In this document: piece by piece, positions 1-7,997 of the stretch | How positions within the stretch are numbered: position 1 is the stretch's first letter | Layout: each line of letters starts with the position of its first letter | Assembly: GCF_014596515.1 (NCBI RefSeq) | Contig: NZ_MSJQ01000289.1 | Location: 1 to 42,146 of the forward strand | Length of the DNA: 42,146 nt | Direction of reading: 5' to 3' | Source: Streptomyces sp. CBMA156 | GTDB lineage: Bacteria; Actinomycetota; Actinomycetes; Streptomycetales; Streptomycetaceae | The notes under the pieces: generated by a model | Seen by the model: only the letters and a program-made list of their open reading frames with translations | Told to the model about the DNA's origin: nothing | Database searches by the model: none | Position numbers and translations under genes: made by a program

Positions 1-2068
1 CCACGGACAGGTGCCGCTCGCCGCGGCCGAAGGCGGTGTAGACCCACTGCCGGGTGAGCACCGGGGCGGCGTCCTCGGGGAGCACCACCACCGCGCCCGG
101 CCAGCGCCGGCCGAGCGCCTGGTGGACGGTCAGCGCCCAGCCGTGCCGCAGCCTGGCGGCCTCGGCGGGCGGGACGGTCCGGCGCGAGCCGTCCGCGTAC
201 TCCAGGTGCAGTCCGGTGGCGTCGCCGTCCAGCACCCGCGCCGGGCGGGTGGTGCCGGGGGCGGGGGAGTCGACCACCCGGTCGCCCGGGTCGAAGCCGC
301 CGAACCGGCCGGGGCCGGGGTTGAGCCTGGCCTTGGCGGCGGCGTTCAGCGCCCGGGTACCGGCCGGGCCGCCGTGGCCAGGGGTGAGCAGCACCACCTG
401 CTCGACCGGGATGCCGAGCGCGCGCGGGATGGAGTCGGTGAGCAGCTGGACGGCGCGGTGGACGGCCTCGCCGCCGTCCTTGGCGGTCAGGATGACCACC
501 TCCTTGTCCGGCGCCTCGACCGGCTGGAGCTCGCCGATGCCGATGCCGGAGACCAGTTCACCGATCGGGCCGAAGTCCGGGGTGCGGGAGGCGACCGCCG
601 GGCAGACCTTGGCGGCGAGCAGGTCGGCGAAGAACCGGCCGGGGCCGGCCGACCAGAGCTGGCCGGGATCGCCGCTGAGCACCAGCCGGGTGCCGTCGGC
701 GAGCGACTCCAGGACGATGGCGGCCAGGTCGACGTCCAGCAGCGGCGCGTCCAGGACGACCAGCAGGTCCAGGGCGAGGGTGCCGTCCGGGGCGCGGCCG
801 GGGCCGGCGGCGCCGGAGAGCAGCTCGGCGAGGGTGACCACGGGGGTCTCGGTGCCGTTCGCGGCGCCGGCGAGCGCGGCGAGGGAGTCCCGGCCCTGGT
901 CGGTCCAGGTGGCGGCCCAGGCCCGTAGCCCGAGGCCCCGGGCGGTGGCGACCAGGGTGGCCGGTTCGGCGCGGGACGCCTCGCCGCCGGTGTGGAGCAC
1001 CAGGGCGCTGTCGGCGACGGCGCGGATCAGGGCGGTCGCGGAGGAGGACGGGGCGGCCTCGGCGGCGGCCGCCCAGGCGCTCGGACCGGGGGCGGCGGGG
1101 GACCGCTCCGCGGGGTCCCCGGCCTCCTCGGCCTCCTCGGCGCCCACGGTGTCCTCGGAGCCGTCGGTGTCCTCGGAGTCCGCGGTGTCCGGCGCGCCCT
1201 CGGTGTCCCCGCCCGGGACGAAGGTGGCCATCAGCTGGACCAGCTTCTCGGCGAGGCTCTCCTCCGCCATCGCCAGCCCCGCCAGCCCGAGCAGCGTCTG
1301 GGTCGGTGCCTCGTCCTCCTCGTCGCCCCCCGTCGCCTGCGCCTCGGGGCCGGTCAGTTCCTCCTGGAAGGACAGCACCCGCCCGTCCTCGACGGCGGCC
1401 CGGATCGCGTCGGCCGGTTCCGGCATCCGGAGCCGCTCCAGGCCGGCCGCCACCTCGGAGAGCTCCAGGGCGGAGTGCCCGCGCAGAGCCGCCTGCTCCA
1501 GCAGCCACGGCACCAGCGCCCGGGCGCGGCGCTGGTCGTCCGGGCCGGCGCCGGCGCCGAGCAGTTCCCGGGCGAAGCCGTCCGCGTGCTCGGGCCGGAC
1601 GCCGGGCAGGCTCAGCACCGCCCACGGGTCCTCGCGCAACCGCGCGGGGGCCTCCTCGCCGAACGCGGCCACGGCGGCCGCCGCCAGCTCGGCCGGGGCG
1701 CCGCCGGCGGTCAGCACCTCGGCGGTGGCGCGGAGCGCCTCATCGCGCTGCTCGTCGGAGACCACCGGTGCCGGAGCAGCGGGAGCGACCGGAGCGGCCG
1801 GGGCGGGTGGGGCAACCGGGGCAGCCGGCTCCGAAGCCCCGGGCGGCGGCGCGTCGGGCTCCGGAGCCTCGGCCGCCGAGGGCTCCGGGGGCTCCGCCAT
1901 CGAGGCCTCCGCGCGGGCGGCACCCGCCCGCGCGGCGTTCGACCCGGCGTCCTCGGGCTGCATGCCGCGGATCCGCTGGGCCAGCTCCGCGAACGCCGCG
2001 GCCTTCGCCTCCGGGGTCAGCCGGGCCCCGGAGGTCACCTCCGGAGCGCCGTTCCCGGTGTCAGTCAT
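1..2068 (-). CDS. RecD-like helix-hairpin-helix protein with degenerate helicase motifs (3' end outside window)
   Basis: Reading leftward from an ATG at 2068, the frame is open for 689 codons to the window edge, so the C-terminus is missing. The N-terminal ~75 residues are a low-complexity Ala/Pro/Glu segment. A helical region follows, with 'LPGVRPEHADGFAREL', like the helix-hairpin-helix part of RecD2-type helicases, and then an acidic linker. The second half aligns by eye with RecD superfamily 1B motifs: GDPGQLWSAGPGRFFADL (RecD: GDxxQLPSVGPG), TPGHGGPAGTRALNA, FDPGDRVV, LTVHQALGR and YTAFGRGE. The usual Walker A GGPGTGKT is replaced by HTGGEASRAEPAT, the Walker B acidic pair by LDAP, and the motif VI arginines are altered. 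I infer a non-catalytic or much-altered paralogue of RecD2. The family resemblance is fairly sure; the function is unknown. No neighbour suggests a RecBCD complex. Confidence 0.8.
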   Translation of the reverse strand, partial: MTDTGNGAPEVTSGARLTPEAKAAAFAELAQRIRGMQPEDAGSNAARAGAARAEASMAEPPEPSAAEAPEPDAPPPGASEPAAPVAPPAPAAPVAPAAPAPVVSDEQRDEALRATAEVLTAGGAPAELAAAAVAAFGEEAPARLREDPWAVLSLPGVRPEHADGFARELLGAGAGPDDQRRARALVPWLLEQAALRGHSALELSEVAAGLERLRMPEPADAIRAAVEDGRVLSFQEELTGPEAQATGGDEEDEAPTQTLLGLAGLAMAEESLAEKLVQLMATFVPGGDTEGAPDTADSEDTDGSEDTVGAEEAEEAGDPAERSPAAPGPSAWAAAAEAAPSSSATALIRAVADSALVLHTGGEASRAEPATLVATARGLGLRAWAATWTDQGRDSLAALAGAANGTETPVVTLAELLSGAAGPGRAPDGTLALDLLVVLDAPLLDVDLAAIVLESLADGTRLVLSGDPGQLWSAGPGRFFADLLAAKVCPAVASRTPDFGPIGELVSGIGIGELQPVEAPDKEVVILTAKDGGEAVHRAVQLLTDSIPRALGIPVEQVVLLTPGHGGPAGTRALNAAAKARLNPGPGRFGGFDPGDRVVDSPAPGTTRPARVLDGDATGLHLEYADGSRRTVPPAEAARLRHGWALTVHQALGRRWPGAVVVLPEDAAPVLTRQWVYTAFGRGERHLSV

Positions 2069-2126
2069 CGTCGTCCGCTCCAAGGGTCACTCCACTGCAC
2101 GTTCTGTTCGACGACCCGGGCCGGGG

Positions 2127-3107
2127 TCACAACTCGGTCCAGCCCTGGTCCGGGTAGCGGTGCACCGGCGACGAGATGTCGTCCAGCGCACCACGGATCT
2201 CATCCGGAAGCGTAAGCGCCTCCACCGACAGCGCCGCCTGGAGCTGGGTCACCGTCCGCGCTCCGACCAGCGCGCTCGCCACCCCCGGCCGGTCCCGGAC
2301 CCAGGCCAGCGCGACGGCCAGCGGGCTGCTGGCGAGCCCGTCGGCGGCGGTGGCGAGGGCGTCCACGATCCGCCGCGAGCGGTCCCCGAGGTACGGCTGG
2401 ACGAACCCGGTCAGGTACGGCGAGGCCCCGCGCGAGTCCTGCGGGATGCCGTGCCGGTACTTGCCGGTGAGCACCCCGCGCCCGAGCGGCGAGCCGGCCA
2501 GCACCCCGACCCCGGTGTCCAGCGCGGCGGGCAGGGCCTCGCGCTCGATGCCGCGCTGGAGCAGCGAGTACTCCAGCTGCGCACCGGCCAGCGGCACCCG
2601 CCCGTGGTGGGCGTGCTGCCAGGTGGCGGCCCGGGCGAGCTGCCAGCCGCTGAAGTCGCAGACCCCGACGTAGCGGGCGCGCCCGGAGGAGACGGCGATG
2701 TCGAGGGCGCTGAGCGTCTCCTCGACCGGCGTCGCGGAGTCGAAGGAGTGCAGCTGCCACAGGTCGACGTAGTCGGTGCCGAGCCGGTGCAGCGAGGCGT
2801 CCAGGGCGGCGAGCAGGTGGCCGCGCGAGCCGTCGAAGCGGCGGGCGGACTCGGGGACGCTGCCGGCCTTGGTGGCGATGACGAGCTCGGAGCGGGGGAC
2901 CAGGTTGTCGGTGAGCCGGGAGATCAGGTACTCGGCGCCGCCGTCGGCGTACACGTCCGCGGTGTCGACCAGGTTGCCGCCGGCGTCGACGAACTCCTTG
3001 AGCTGCGCGGCGGCCTCGTGCTCGTCGCTGTCGCGGCCCCAGGTCATGGTGCCGAGGCCGAGCCGGGAGACCTGGAGACCGGTGCGGCCGAGGTGACGCT
3101 TTTCCAT
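2127..3107 (-). CDS. Aldo/keto reductase family protein
   Basis: A 326-residue NADPH-dependent (beta/alpha)8 oxidoreductase of the aldo/keto reductase family, presumably cytosolic. The N-terminus (MEKRHLGRTGLQVSRLGLGT) is typical, and the catalytic tetrad is visible as Asp48 and Tyr53 (VDTADVY), Lys80 (IATKAG) and His120 (LWQLHSF). The C-terminal LVGARTVTQL segment fits the cofactor-binding loop. The ATG at 3107 is chosen because GGAGGA lies about 7 nt upstream and homologues start there; the frame is open further upstream but without support. It is transcribed divergently from the F420-type oxidoreductase at 3358. The 58 bp between it and the RecD-like gene upstream of its stop are non-coding. 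The substrate cannot be told from sequence. The family call is firm. Confidence 0.93.
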   Translation of the reverse strand: MEKRHLGRTGLQVSRLGLGTMTWGRDSDEHEAAAQLKEFVDAGGNLVDTADVYADGGAEYLISRLTDNLVPRSELVIATKAGSVPESARRFDGSRGHLLAALDASLHRLGTDYVDLWQLHSFDSATPVEETLSALDIAVSSGRARYVGVCDFSGWQLARAATWQHAHHGRVPLAGAQLEYSLLQRGIEREALPAALDTGVGVLAGSPLGRGVLTGKYRHGIPQDSRGASPYLTGFVQPYLGDRSRRIVDALATAADGLASSPLAVALAWVRDRPGVASALVGARTVTQLQAALSVEALTLPDEIRGALDDISSPVHRYPDQGWTEL

Positions 3108-3284
3108 CGGACGGGTCCTCCACTGGCCGGTGGCCCCGGCAGCCCCGGCAGCCCTGTAAACGCGCAGGTGGAGAGAGTGCTCCCCACCCCGGCCGAGCGT
3201 AGCGGCCGGTGCCCGGACAGGGGTGAAGACCCGCAGACGACCATGCGCGGCGGAAACCGGGCGAATGTGACCCAGCCCACCACT

Positions 3285-3306
3285 ACCCGTCAGTAGCATG
3301 ACGGGT
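3285..3306. promoter_or_regulatory. Perfect palindrome (operator-like) between divergent oxidoreductase genes
   Basis: The arms ACCCGTCA (3285-3292) and TGACGGGT (3299-3306) are perfect inverted repeats with a 6-nt spacer. The site lies in the 250-bp gap between the aldo/keto reductase (leftward) and the LLM oxidoreductase (rightward). The spacer and right arm contain TAGCAT (3294-3299), which fits a -10 box for the rightward gene. That placement suggests a repressor site, which is inference. A second possible -10 (TACCCT) is at 3317-3322. Confidence 0.45.
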
Positions 3307-3357
3307 CGGGCGCGGCTACCCTCGCCACCAACCCCAACCCACTGGAAGGTGCGGCAG

Positions 3358-4404
3358 ATGCGACTCGGGATCAACCTCGGATACTGGGGACTCGGCATGG
3401 ACGCCGACAACGTCGCCGTGGCCCAGGAGGCGGACCGGCTCGGCTACTCGGTCTGCTGGGCGGCGGAGGCGTACGGCTCGGACGCCGCGACCGTGCTCAG
3501 CTTCGTCGCCGCGAGGACCGAGCGGATCGACGTGGGCTCGGCCATCTTCCAGATCCCGGCCCGCACCCCGGCCATGACCGCGATGACCGCCGCGACCCTG
3601 GACACCCTGTCCGGCGGCCGGTTCCGGCTCGGCCTCGGCGTCTCCGGGCCGCAGGTGTCCGAGGGCTGGTACGGCGTCAAGTTCGACAAGCCGCTCGCCC
3701 GCACCCGCGAGTACGTGGAGATCATCCGCAAGGCGATGTCCCGCGAGCGCCTGGTGCACGAGGGCGCCCACTGGACGCTGCCGCTGCCCGGCGGCCCCGG
3801 CAAGCCGATCAAGCTCACCGTGCACCCGGTGCGTGAGCACATCCCGGTGTACATCGCCGCGATCGGCCCGAAGAACCTGGAGCTGACCGGTGAGATCGCC
3901 GACGGCTGGCTCGGCATCTTCTTCTCGCCCGAGCACGCCGCGATGTCCCTCGACCCGCTGACGGCAGGCCGCGCCAGGGCCGGGAAGACGCTGGAGGGCT
4001 TCGACCTCTGCCCGACCGTCAACCTCGCGGTCGGCGAGGACGTCAAGGCCGGGGTGGACGCCCTGCGCTCGTACGCCGCGCTCTACATCGGCGGCATGGG
4101 CAGCAAGGAGAAGAACTTCTACAACCAGCTGACCCGGCGGATGGGCTACGAGCAGGCCGCCGACGAGATCCAGGAGAAGTACCTGGCCAGGGACTACGCG
4201 GGCGCCGCGGCCGCCGTCCCGCACGAGCTGATCGACGCCACCTCGCTGATCGGCGACACCGCGCGGATCGCCGACCGGATGCAGGCCTACGCCGACGCGG
4301 GCGTCAGCACGCTCACCCTGGCCCCGTCCGGGTTCACCCTGGACGAGCGGATCCACGCGCTGCGCACCGGCGTCGAGGCGCTGGAGCGCGCCGGGCTGGC
4401 CTGA
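3358..4404 (+). CDS. LLM-class F420-dependent oxidoreductase (Rv3520c-like)
   Basis: A 348-residue luciferase-like monooxygenase-fold protein. The start MRLGINLGYWGLGMDADNV and the block 'AEAYGSDAATVLSF' resemble the mycobacterial Rv3520c group, which is predicted to use coenzyme F420. Further family blocks are IFQIPARTPAMTAMTAATLD, GRFRLGLGVSGPQVSEGWYG and PVYIAAIGPKNLELTGEIADGW. The ATG at 3358 follows GGAAGG with suitable spacing; an in-frame ATG at 3298 would add 20 residues unlike the family and would overlap the palindrome. The 3' end converges on the CorA-type gene with only 30 bp between stops and no obvious hairpin. Cofactor choice (F420 rather than FMN) is inferred from the subfamily. 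The substrate is unknown. Confidence 0.92.
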   Translation: MRLGINLGYWGLGMDADNVAVAQEADRLGYSVCWAAEAYGSDAATVLSFVAARTERIDVGSAIFQIPARTPAMTAMTAATLDTLSGGRFRLGLGVSGPQVSEGWYGVKFDKPLARTREYVEIIRKAMSRERLVHEGAHWTLPLPGGPGKPIKLTVHPVREHIPVYIAAIGPKNLELTGEIADGWLGIFFSPEHAAMSLDPLTAGRARAGKTLEGFDLCPTVNLAVGEDVKAGVDALRSYAALYIGGMGSKEKNFYNQLTRRMGYEQAADEIQEKYLARDYAGAAAAVPHELIDATSLIGDTARIADRMQAYADAGVSTLTLAPSGFTLDERIHALRTGVEALERAGLA

Positions 4405-4434
4405 CCGGACGGCCGGCGGGCGGCACGGCGGGCG

Positions 4435-5424
4435 CTACAGCCAGTCGTGCCGCTTGAACACCCGGTGCAGCACCAGGCAGACCACCACCATCAGCACCAG
4501 CACCGCCGGGTACCCCCAGATCTGGTGCAGTTCGGGCATGTGCTCGAAGTTCATCCCGTAGACGCCCGCGATCATCGTCGGCACGGCGGCCAGCGCCGCC
4601 CAGGCCGAGATCTTCCGCATGTCGTTGTTCTGCTCCACGCTGACCTGCGCCAGGTTGGCGTTCAGGATGTCGGACAGCAGCCGGTCCATGCCGTCCACCT
4701 GGTCGCTCACCCGGGCCACGTGGTCGGCGACGTCCCGCAGGTAGGGCGCGGTCTCGGGGCGGACGAAGCGGGCGCCGCGCTCCAGGGCCAGCATCGGCTC
4801 CAGCAGCGGGCCGGTGGCCCGGCGCACCGACATCACCTGGCGCTTGTAGCCGTAGATCCGCCCGGCGGTGTCCCGGCCGACCCGGCCGGGGGAGAAGATG
4901 TCCGCCTCCAGTTCGTCCAGGTCGGTCTGGAGCCCGGCGGCCACCTCCATGTAGCCGTCCACGATGGTGTCGCAGACCGAGTGCAGCACCGAACTGGGCC
5001 CGTAGCGCAGCAGCTCGGGCTCCTGCTCCAGGGCGGTCCGCAGGCCGCTGAGCGGGCTGTCCTCGCCGTGCCGGACGGTCATCACGAAGTCGGGGCCGAG
5101 GAAGACCATCACCTCGCCGACCGTGACGACGTGTCCGCCGGGGTGGTAGCCGAGGGTCTTCAGGGCGACGAACAGCGAGCCCTGGTAGGCCTCGACCTTG
5201 GGGCGCTGGTGGGCGCTGACGGCGTCCTCGACGGCCAGCGGGTGCAGCGCGAACTCGGTGCCGACGTGGTCGAGTTCCTCGGTGGTGGGCTCGAACAGGC
5301 CTATCCAGACGAAACCGTCGGGACCGGCCGCGCGGGCGGCGGCGAGCGCGCCGGCCAGGTCCTCGGGGGCCTCGATCCGGCGGCCGTCGTGGTAGGCGGC
5401 GCAGTGGACGATCATGCGGGCCAT
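4435..5424 (-). CDS. CorA-type magnesium/cobalt transporter
   Basis: A 329-residue inner-membrane divalent cation channel of the CorA family, which mediates Mg2+ (and Co2+) uptake as a pentamer. A long acidic cytosolic domain precedes two C-terminal transmembrane helices. The first ends in the diagnostic YGMNF signature followed by MPEL in the periplasmic loop. The second (PAVLVLMVVVCLVLHRVF) ends in a short basic tail. The ATG at 5424 (MARMIVHC) is preferred because family members begin near MIVHC. A GTG at 5451, with AGGA about 9 nt upstream, would add nine residues and cannot be excluded. It converges with the LLM gene and is divergent from the histidine phosphatase. The identity is firm; the preferred ion is not decided by sequence. 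Confidence 0.92.
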   Translation of the reverse strand: MARMIVHCAAYHDGRRIEAPEDLAGALAAARAAGPDGFVWIGLFEPTTEELDHVGTEFALHPLAVEDAVSAHQRPKVEAYQGSLFVALKTLGYHPGGHVVTVGEVMVFLGPDFVMTVRHGEDSPLSGLRTALEQEPELLRYGPSSVLHSVCDTIVDGYMEVAAGLQTDLDELEADIFSPGRVGRDTAGRIYGYKRQVMSVRRATGPLLEPMLALERGARFVRPETAPYLRDVADHVARVSDQVDGMDRLLSDILNANLAQVSVEQNNDMRKISAWAALAAVPTMIAGVYGMNFEHMPELHQIWGYPAVLVLMVVVCLVLHRVFKRHDWL

Positions 5425-5564
5425 TGTCACCCGGAAGGGGCCGGCGGGCACGGATACGGGTCCTACCGGTTCCGCCGACCCACCCCGCCCGGTCCCGCCG
5501 GCCGACCCCGCCCGGTCCCGGCACCGGGCGGGAGACCGGGGCCCACGGCCGGGCCCCGAGGCCG

Positions 5565-5570
5565 TAGGGT
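5565..5570 (+). promoter_or_regulatory. -10 box for a probable leaderless mRNA (histidine phosphatase)
   Basis: TAGGGT ends 6 nt before the ATG at 5577. A HrdB-type promoter here would start transcription at or next to the A of the start codon, giving a leaderless message. No convincing Shine-Dalgarno or -35 box is seen. Confidence 0.5.
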
Positions 5571-5576
5571 GGCCCC

Positions 5577-6269
5577 ATGCCGACCCTGCTGCTCGTCCGT
5601 CACGGCCGCTCCACCGCGAACACCGCCGGGATCCTGGCCGGTTGGACCCCCGGCGTGGACCTCGACGACACCGGGCGCGCCCAGGCCGCCGCCCTGGCCG
5701 GCCGGCTGGCCGGCGTCCCGCTGGTGCAGGCGGTCAGCAGCCCGCTGGAGCGCTGCCGGCAGACGCTGGAGCCGCTGCTGGCGGCCAGGCCCGAGCTGGG
5801 CCCGCCGGCCGAGGACGAGCGGCTGGGGGAGTGCCACTACGGCGAGTGGACCGGTCGCCCGCTGGCCGAGCTGGCCAAGGAGCCGCTCTGGCGCACCGTG
5901 CAGGACCACGCCGCCGCGGCGGCCTTCCCCGGCGGGGAGTCGCTGCGCGAGCTGAGCCACCGCACGGTGGACGCGGTGCGCGAGTGGAACCGGAAGATCG
6001 CCGCCGAGCACGGCGAGGACGCGGTCTGGATCGCCTGCTCGCACGGGGACGTGATCAAGGCCGTGGTGGCCGACGCGCTCGGGCTGCACCTGGACCACTT
6101 CCAGCGGATCAGCGTCGAGCCCTGCTCGGTCACCGCGATCCGCTACACCCCGCAGCGCCCGTTCGTGCTGAGGATGGGCGACACCGGCGACCTCGCCCCG
6201 CTCGCGCCGCGGCCGGGACCGGCCGCGGCCACCCCGACCGGTGACGCGGTGGTCGGCGGCACCGCCTGA
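5577..6269 (+). CDS. Histidine phosphatase / phosphomutase-like protein (MSMEG_4193 family)
   Basis: A 230-residue member of the histidine phosphatase (phosphoglycerate mutase-like) superfamily, which works through a phosphohistidine intermediate. The catalytic RHG is at residues 8-10 (LLLVRHGRSTANT), the supporting arginine at Arg59 (SSPLERC), the acid near Glu85 (ERLGECHYGEW) and the second histidine at His156 (IACSHGDVIKA). It belongs to the actinobacterial group found beside DUF3090 and SCO1664-type genes, both of which follow here. It is probably leaderless (TAGGGT 6 nt before the ATG). The Ala/Pro-rich end after ~210 is disordered-looking. The substrate is unknown. Its place next to a kinase-fold gene suggests opposing phosphoryl-transfer roles, which is inference. 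Confidence 0.9.
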   Translation: MPTLLLVRHGRSTANTAGILAGWTPGVDLDDTGRAQAAALAGRLAGVPLVQAVSSPLERCRQTLEPLLAARPELGPPAEDERLGECHYGEWTGRPLAELAKEPLWRTVQDHAAAAAFPGGESLRELSHRTVDAVREWNRKIAAEHGEDAVWIACSHGDVIKAVVADALGLHLDHFQRISVEPCSVTAIRYTPQRPFVLRMGDTGDLAPLAPRPGPAAATPTGDAVVGGTA

Positions 6270-6387
6270 GCCGTTCCGCCGACGGGCCGTCCGGGGAGGC
6301 GCCGTCCTGGGCGGCACCGTCCGATTCCCCGGGTGCCACCCCGCCCGCGGCCGTCGGCTCGGCTCCCCGGCCGGAGCCCGAAGGTCG

Positions 6388-6393
6388 TAGGGT
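6388..6393 (+). promoter_or_regulatory. -10 box upstream of the DUF3090 gene
   Basis: TAGGGT at 6388-6393 would start a transcript near 6400. That leaves a ~67-nt leader to the GTG at 6467 and rules against the earlier in-frame GTG at 6392, which lies inside the -10 box. Confidence 0.45.
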
Positions 6394-6466
6394 GACTGAT
6401 GAGTCCATCCGGTCGCGATCCGCCCCCGGCGGAACCGCGCCGACCGACACGATCCGGAGCGAGAGC

Positions 6467-7036
6467 GTGCCCCGTCAGGTCTACTTCTACGACCAGCCCG
6501 AACGGTTCGTGGCCGGCACCGTCGGCCAGCCCGGCGCCCGGGCGTTCTACCTTCAGGCCAGTGCCCGGGGCCGGATCACCAGCGTGCTGCTGGAGAAGAC
6601 CCAGGTCGCGGCGCTCGCCGAGCGCATCGAGGAGGTCCTGGACGAGGCGCTGCGGCGCAGCGGCGGCGACTCCGTCATCCCGGCCGCCGCCCCGAAGGAC
6701 CTGCTCGACACGGCCCCGCTGGACCTCCCGCTGGAGCAGGAGTTCCGGGTCGGCACCATGGCGCTGGCCTGGGACAGCGCGGACGGCTGCCTGGTGGTCG
6801 AGGCGCAGGCGCTGATCGAGGACGAAGAGGAGGAGGAGGCCGCCGAGGCGGTCTTCACCGACGACGAGAACGGCCCGGACATGCTGCGGGTGCGGCTGTC
6901 CGGCGCGATGGCCCGGGTCTTCGCCAAGCGCGCGCTGGACCTGGTCGCGGCCGGCCGCAAGCCCTGCCCGTTCTGCAACCTGCCGCTCGACCCGGAGGGC
7001 CACCTGTGCCCGCGCGCGAACGGCTACCGGCGCTGA
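6467..7036 (+). CDS. DUF3090 family protein with C-terminal zinc-ribbon-like motif
   Basis: A 189-residue member of an actinobacterial family of unknown function (DUF3090). The start PRQVYFYDQPERFVAGTVG and the block ARAFYLQASARGRITSVLLE are characteristic. The C-terminus CPFCNLPLDPEGHLCPRANG has Cys-x2-Cys and a third Cys, like a small metal-binding knuckle. An acidic run (EDEEEEEAAEAV) near residues 120-133 looks like a lineage-specific insertion. The GTG at 6467 is chosen because the family starts at 'PRQV', GGAGCGAG lies upstream, and the candidate promoter excludes the GTG at 6392. The last 31 nt overlap the next gene, so translation is probably coupled. It sits between the phosphatase and the kinase-fold gene, an arrangement widely conserved in actinobacteria. 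No biochemical function is known to me. Confidence 0.88.
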   Translation: MPRQVYFYDQPERFVAGTVGQPGARAFYLQASARGRITSVLLEKTQVAALAERIEEVLDEALRRSGGDSVIPAAAPKDLLDTAPLDLPLEQEFRVGTMALAWDSADGCLVVEAQALIEDEEEEEAAEAVFTDDENGPDMLRVRLSGAMARVFAKRALDLVAAGRKPCPFCNLPLDPEGHLCPRANGYRR

Positions 7037-7878
7037 ACACCGACACCCCGCCGCAGGCCGACCCGGCGGCGGCCGCCGCGCTGGCCGCCGACGTGCCCAC
7101 CGCCCTCGCGCTGCTGCGCCAGGGCGAGCTGACCGCGCACGGCCGCCTCACCGAGGCCTCCAACGCCGCGCTGTACTGCACGGTGGCGCACGGTTCGCTG
7201 AGCGCCCAGGCCGTCTACAAGCCGGTGGCCGGCGAGCGCCCGCTGTGGGACTTCCCGGACGGCACGCTGGCCGGCCGGGAGGTCGCCGCGTACGAGCTGT
7301 CGGCCGCGACCGGCTGGGGGCTGATCCCGCCCACGGTGCTGCGCGAGGGCCCGCACGGGCCCGGCATGGTGCAGCTGTGGGTGGAGCCGGACCCGGGGGC
7401 CGAGCCGCTGCTCGCGCTCCAGGACCCGCGCGGCCCCGAGGAGGGCTGGCTGCCGATCGTCCGGGCCGAGGTCGAGGGCGGGCGGACGGCCCTGCTGGTG
7501 CACCACGACGACCGGCGGCTGCGCAGGCTCGCCGTCCTGGACGCGGTGCTCAACAACGCCGACCGCAAGGGCGGCCACCTGATCCCGTCCGCCGACGGCC
7601 GGGTGTACGGGATCGACCACGGCGTCACCTTCAACACCGAGGACAAGCTGCGCACCCTGCTCTGGGGCTGGGCCGGCGATCCGCTGCCCGACGAGGCGCT
7701 GGAGGTGCTGGCCCGGCTGGCCGGGCAGCTGGACGGCGAGCTGGCCGAGCGGCTCGCCCCGCACCTGACGGCGGCGGAACTGGACGCGACCCGGGCCAGG
7801 GTGGCCGGGCTGCGCGGGTCCGGCCGGCACCCGCTGCCCCCCGAGGACTGGCCCGCGATTCCCTGGCCCCCGGTGTAG
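7006..7878 (+). CDS. SCO1664 family protein, PI3/4-kinase-like fold
   Basis: A 290-residue protein of the actinobacterial SCO1664 family. Its motifs look like an atypical kinase: Lys72 in AVYKPVAGERPLWDFP (phosphate-binding lysine), a catalytic-loop-like stretch AVLDAVLNNADRKGGHLI (Asn184, Asp186, Lys188, His191) and GIDHGVTFN (Asp204) in the metal-binding position of DFG/DHG. This pattern resembles PI3/4-kinase-like and HipA-like folds. The GTG at 7006 lies within the end of the DUF3090 gene and has GGAGGG about 7 nt upstream, which favours coupled translation. The phosphatase, DUF3090 protein and this protein form a three-gene cassette beside mshC. The substrate is unknown, and kinase activity is inferred from motifs only. 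A strong hairpin follows. Confidence 0.88.
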   Translation: MPARERLPALNTDTPPQADPAAAAALAADVPTALALLRQGELTAHGRLTEASNAALYCTVAHGSLSAQAVYKPVAGERPLWDFPDGTLAGREVAAYELSAATGWGLIPPTVLREGPHGPGMVQLWVEPDPGAEPLLALQDPRGPEEGWLPIVRAEVEGGRTALLVHHDDRRLRRLAVLDAVLNNADRKGGHLIPSADGRVYGIDHGVTFNTEDKLRTLLWGWAGDPLPDEALEVLARLAGQLDGELAERLAPHLTAAELDATRARVAGLRGSGRHPLPPEDWPAIPWPPV

Positions 7879-7891
7879 CCCCGGGGCGCCG

Positions 7892-7915
7892 CCGGGGGCG
7901 GGACGCCGCCCCCGG
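7892..7915 (+). terminator. Hairpin after the SCO1664-family gene
   Basis: A perfect 10-bp stem (CCGGGGGCGG / CCGCCCCCGG) with a GACG loop begins 13 nt after the stop codon. There is no T-run, as is usual in Streptomyces. Confidence 0.6.
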
Positions 7916-7997
7916 AGCGCGGGCGGTCCCGACCGGTCCTCGAAATCGGCGGCAGATGGTCTGGACCTGTCCCCGGAATAGGTCGCACACTGCTCCG

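Noticed and set aside
54..3296. A 1080-codon rightward open frame over the RecD-like and aldo/keto reductase genes
   Set aside because: It is Ser/Ala/Pro-rich sequence without family features, opposite two genes with clear motifs and codon bias.
6392..6466. Longer DUF3090 protein starting at GTG 6392
   Set aside because: The codon lies inside a TAGGGT -10 box, and the extra 25 residues do not resemble the family.
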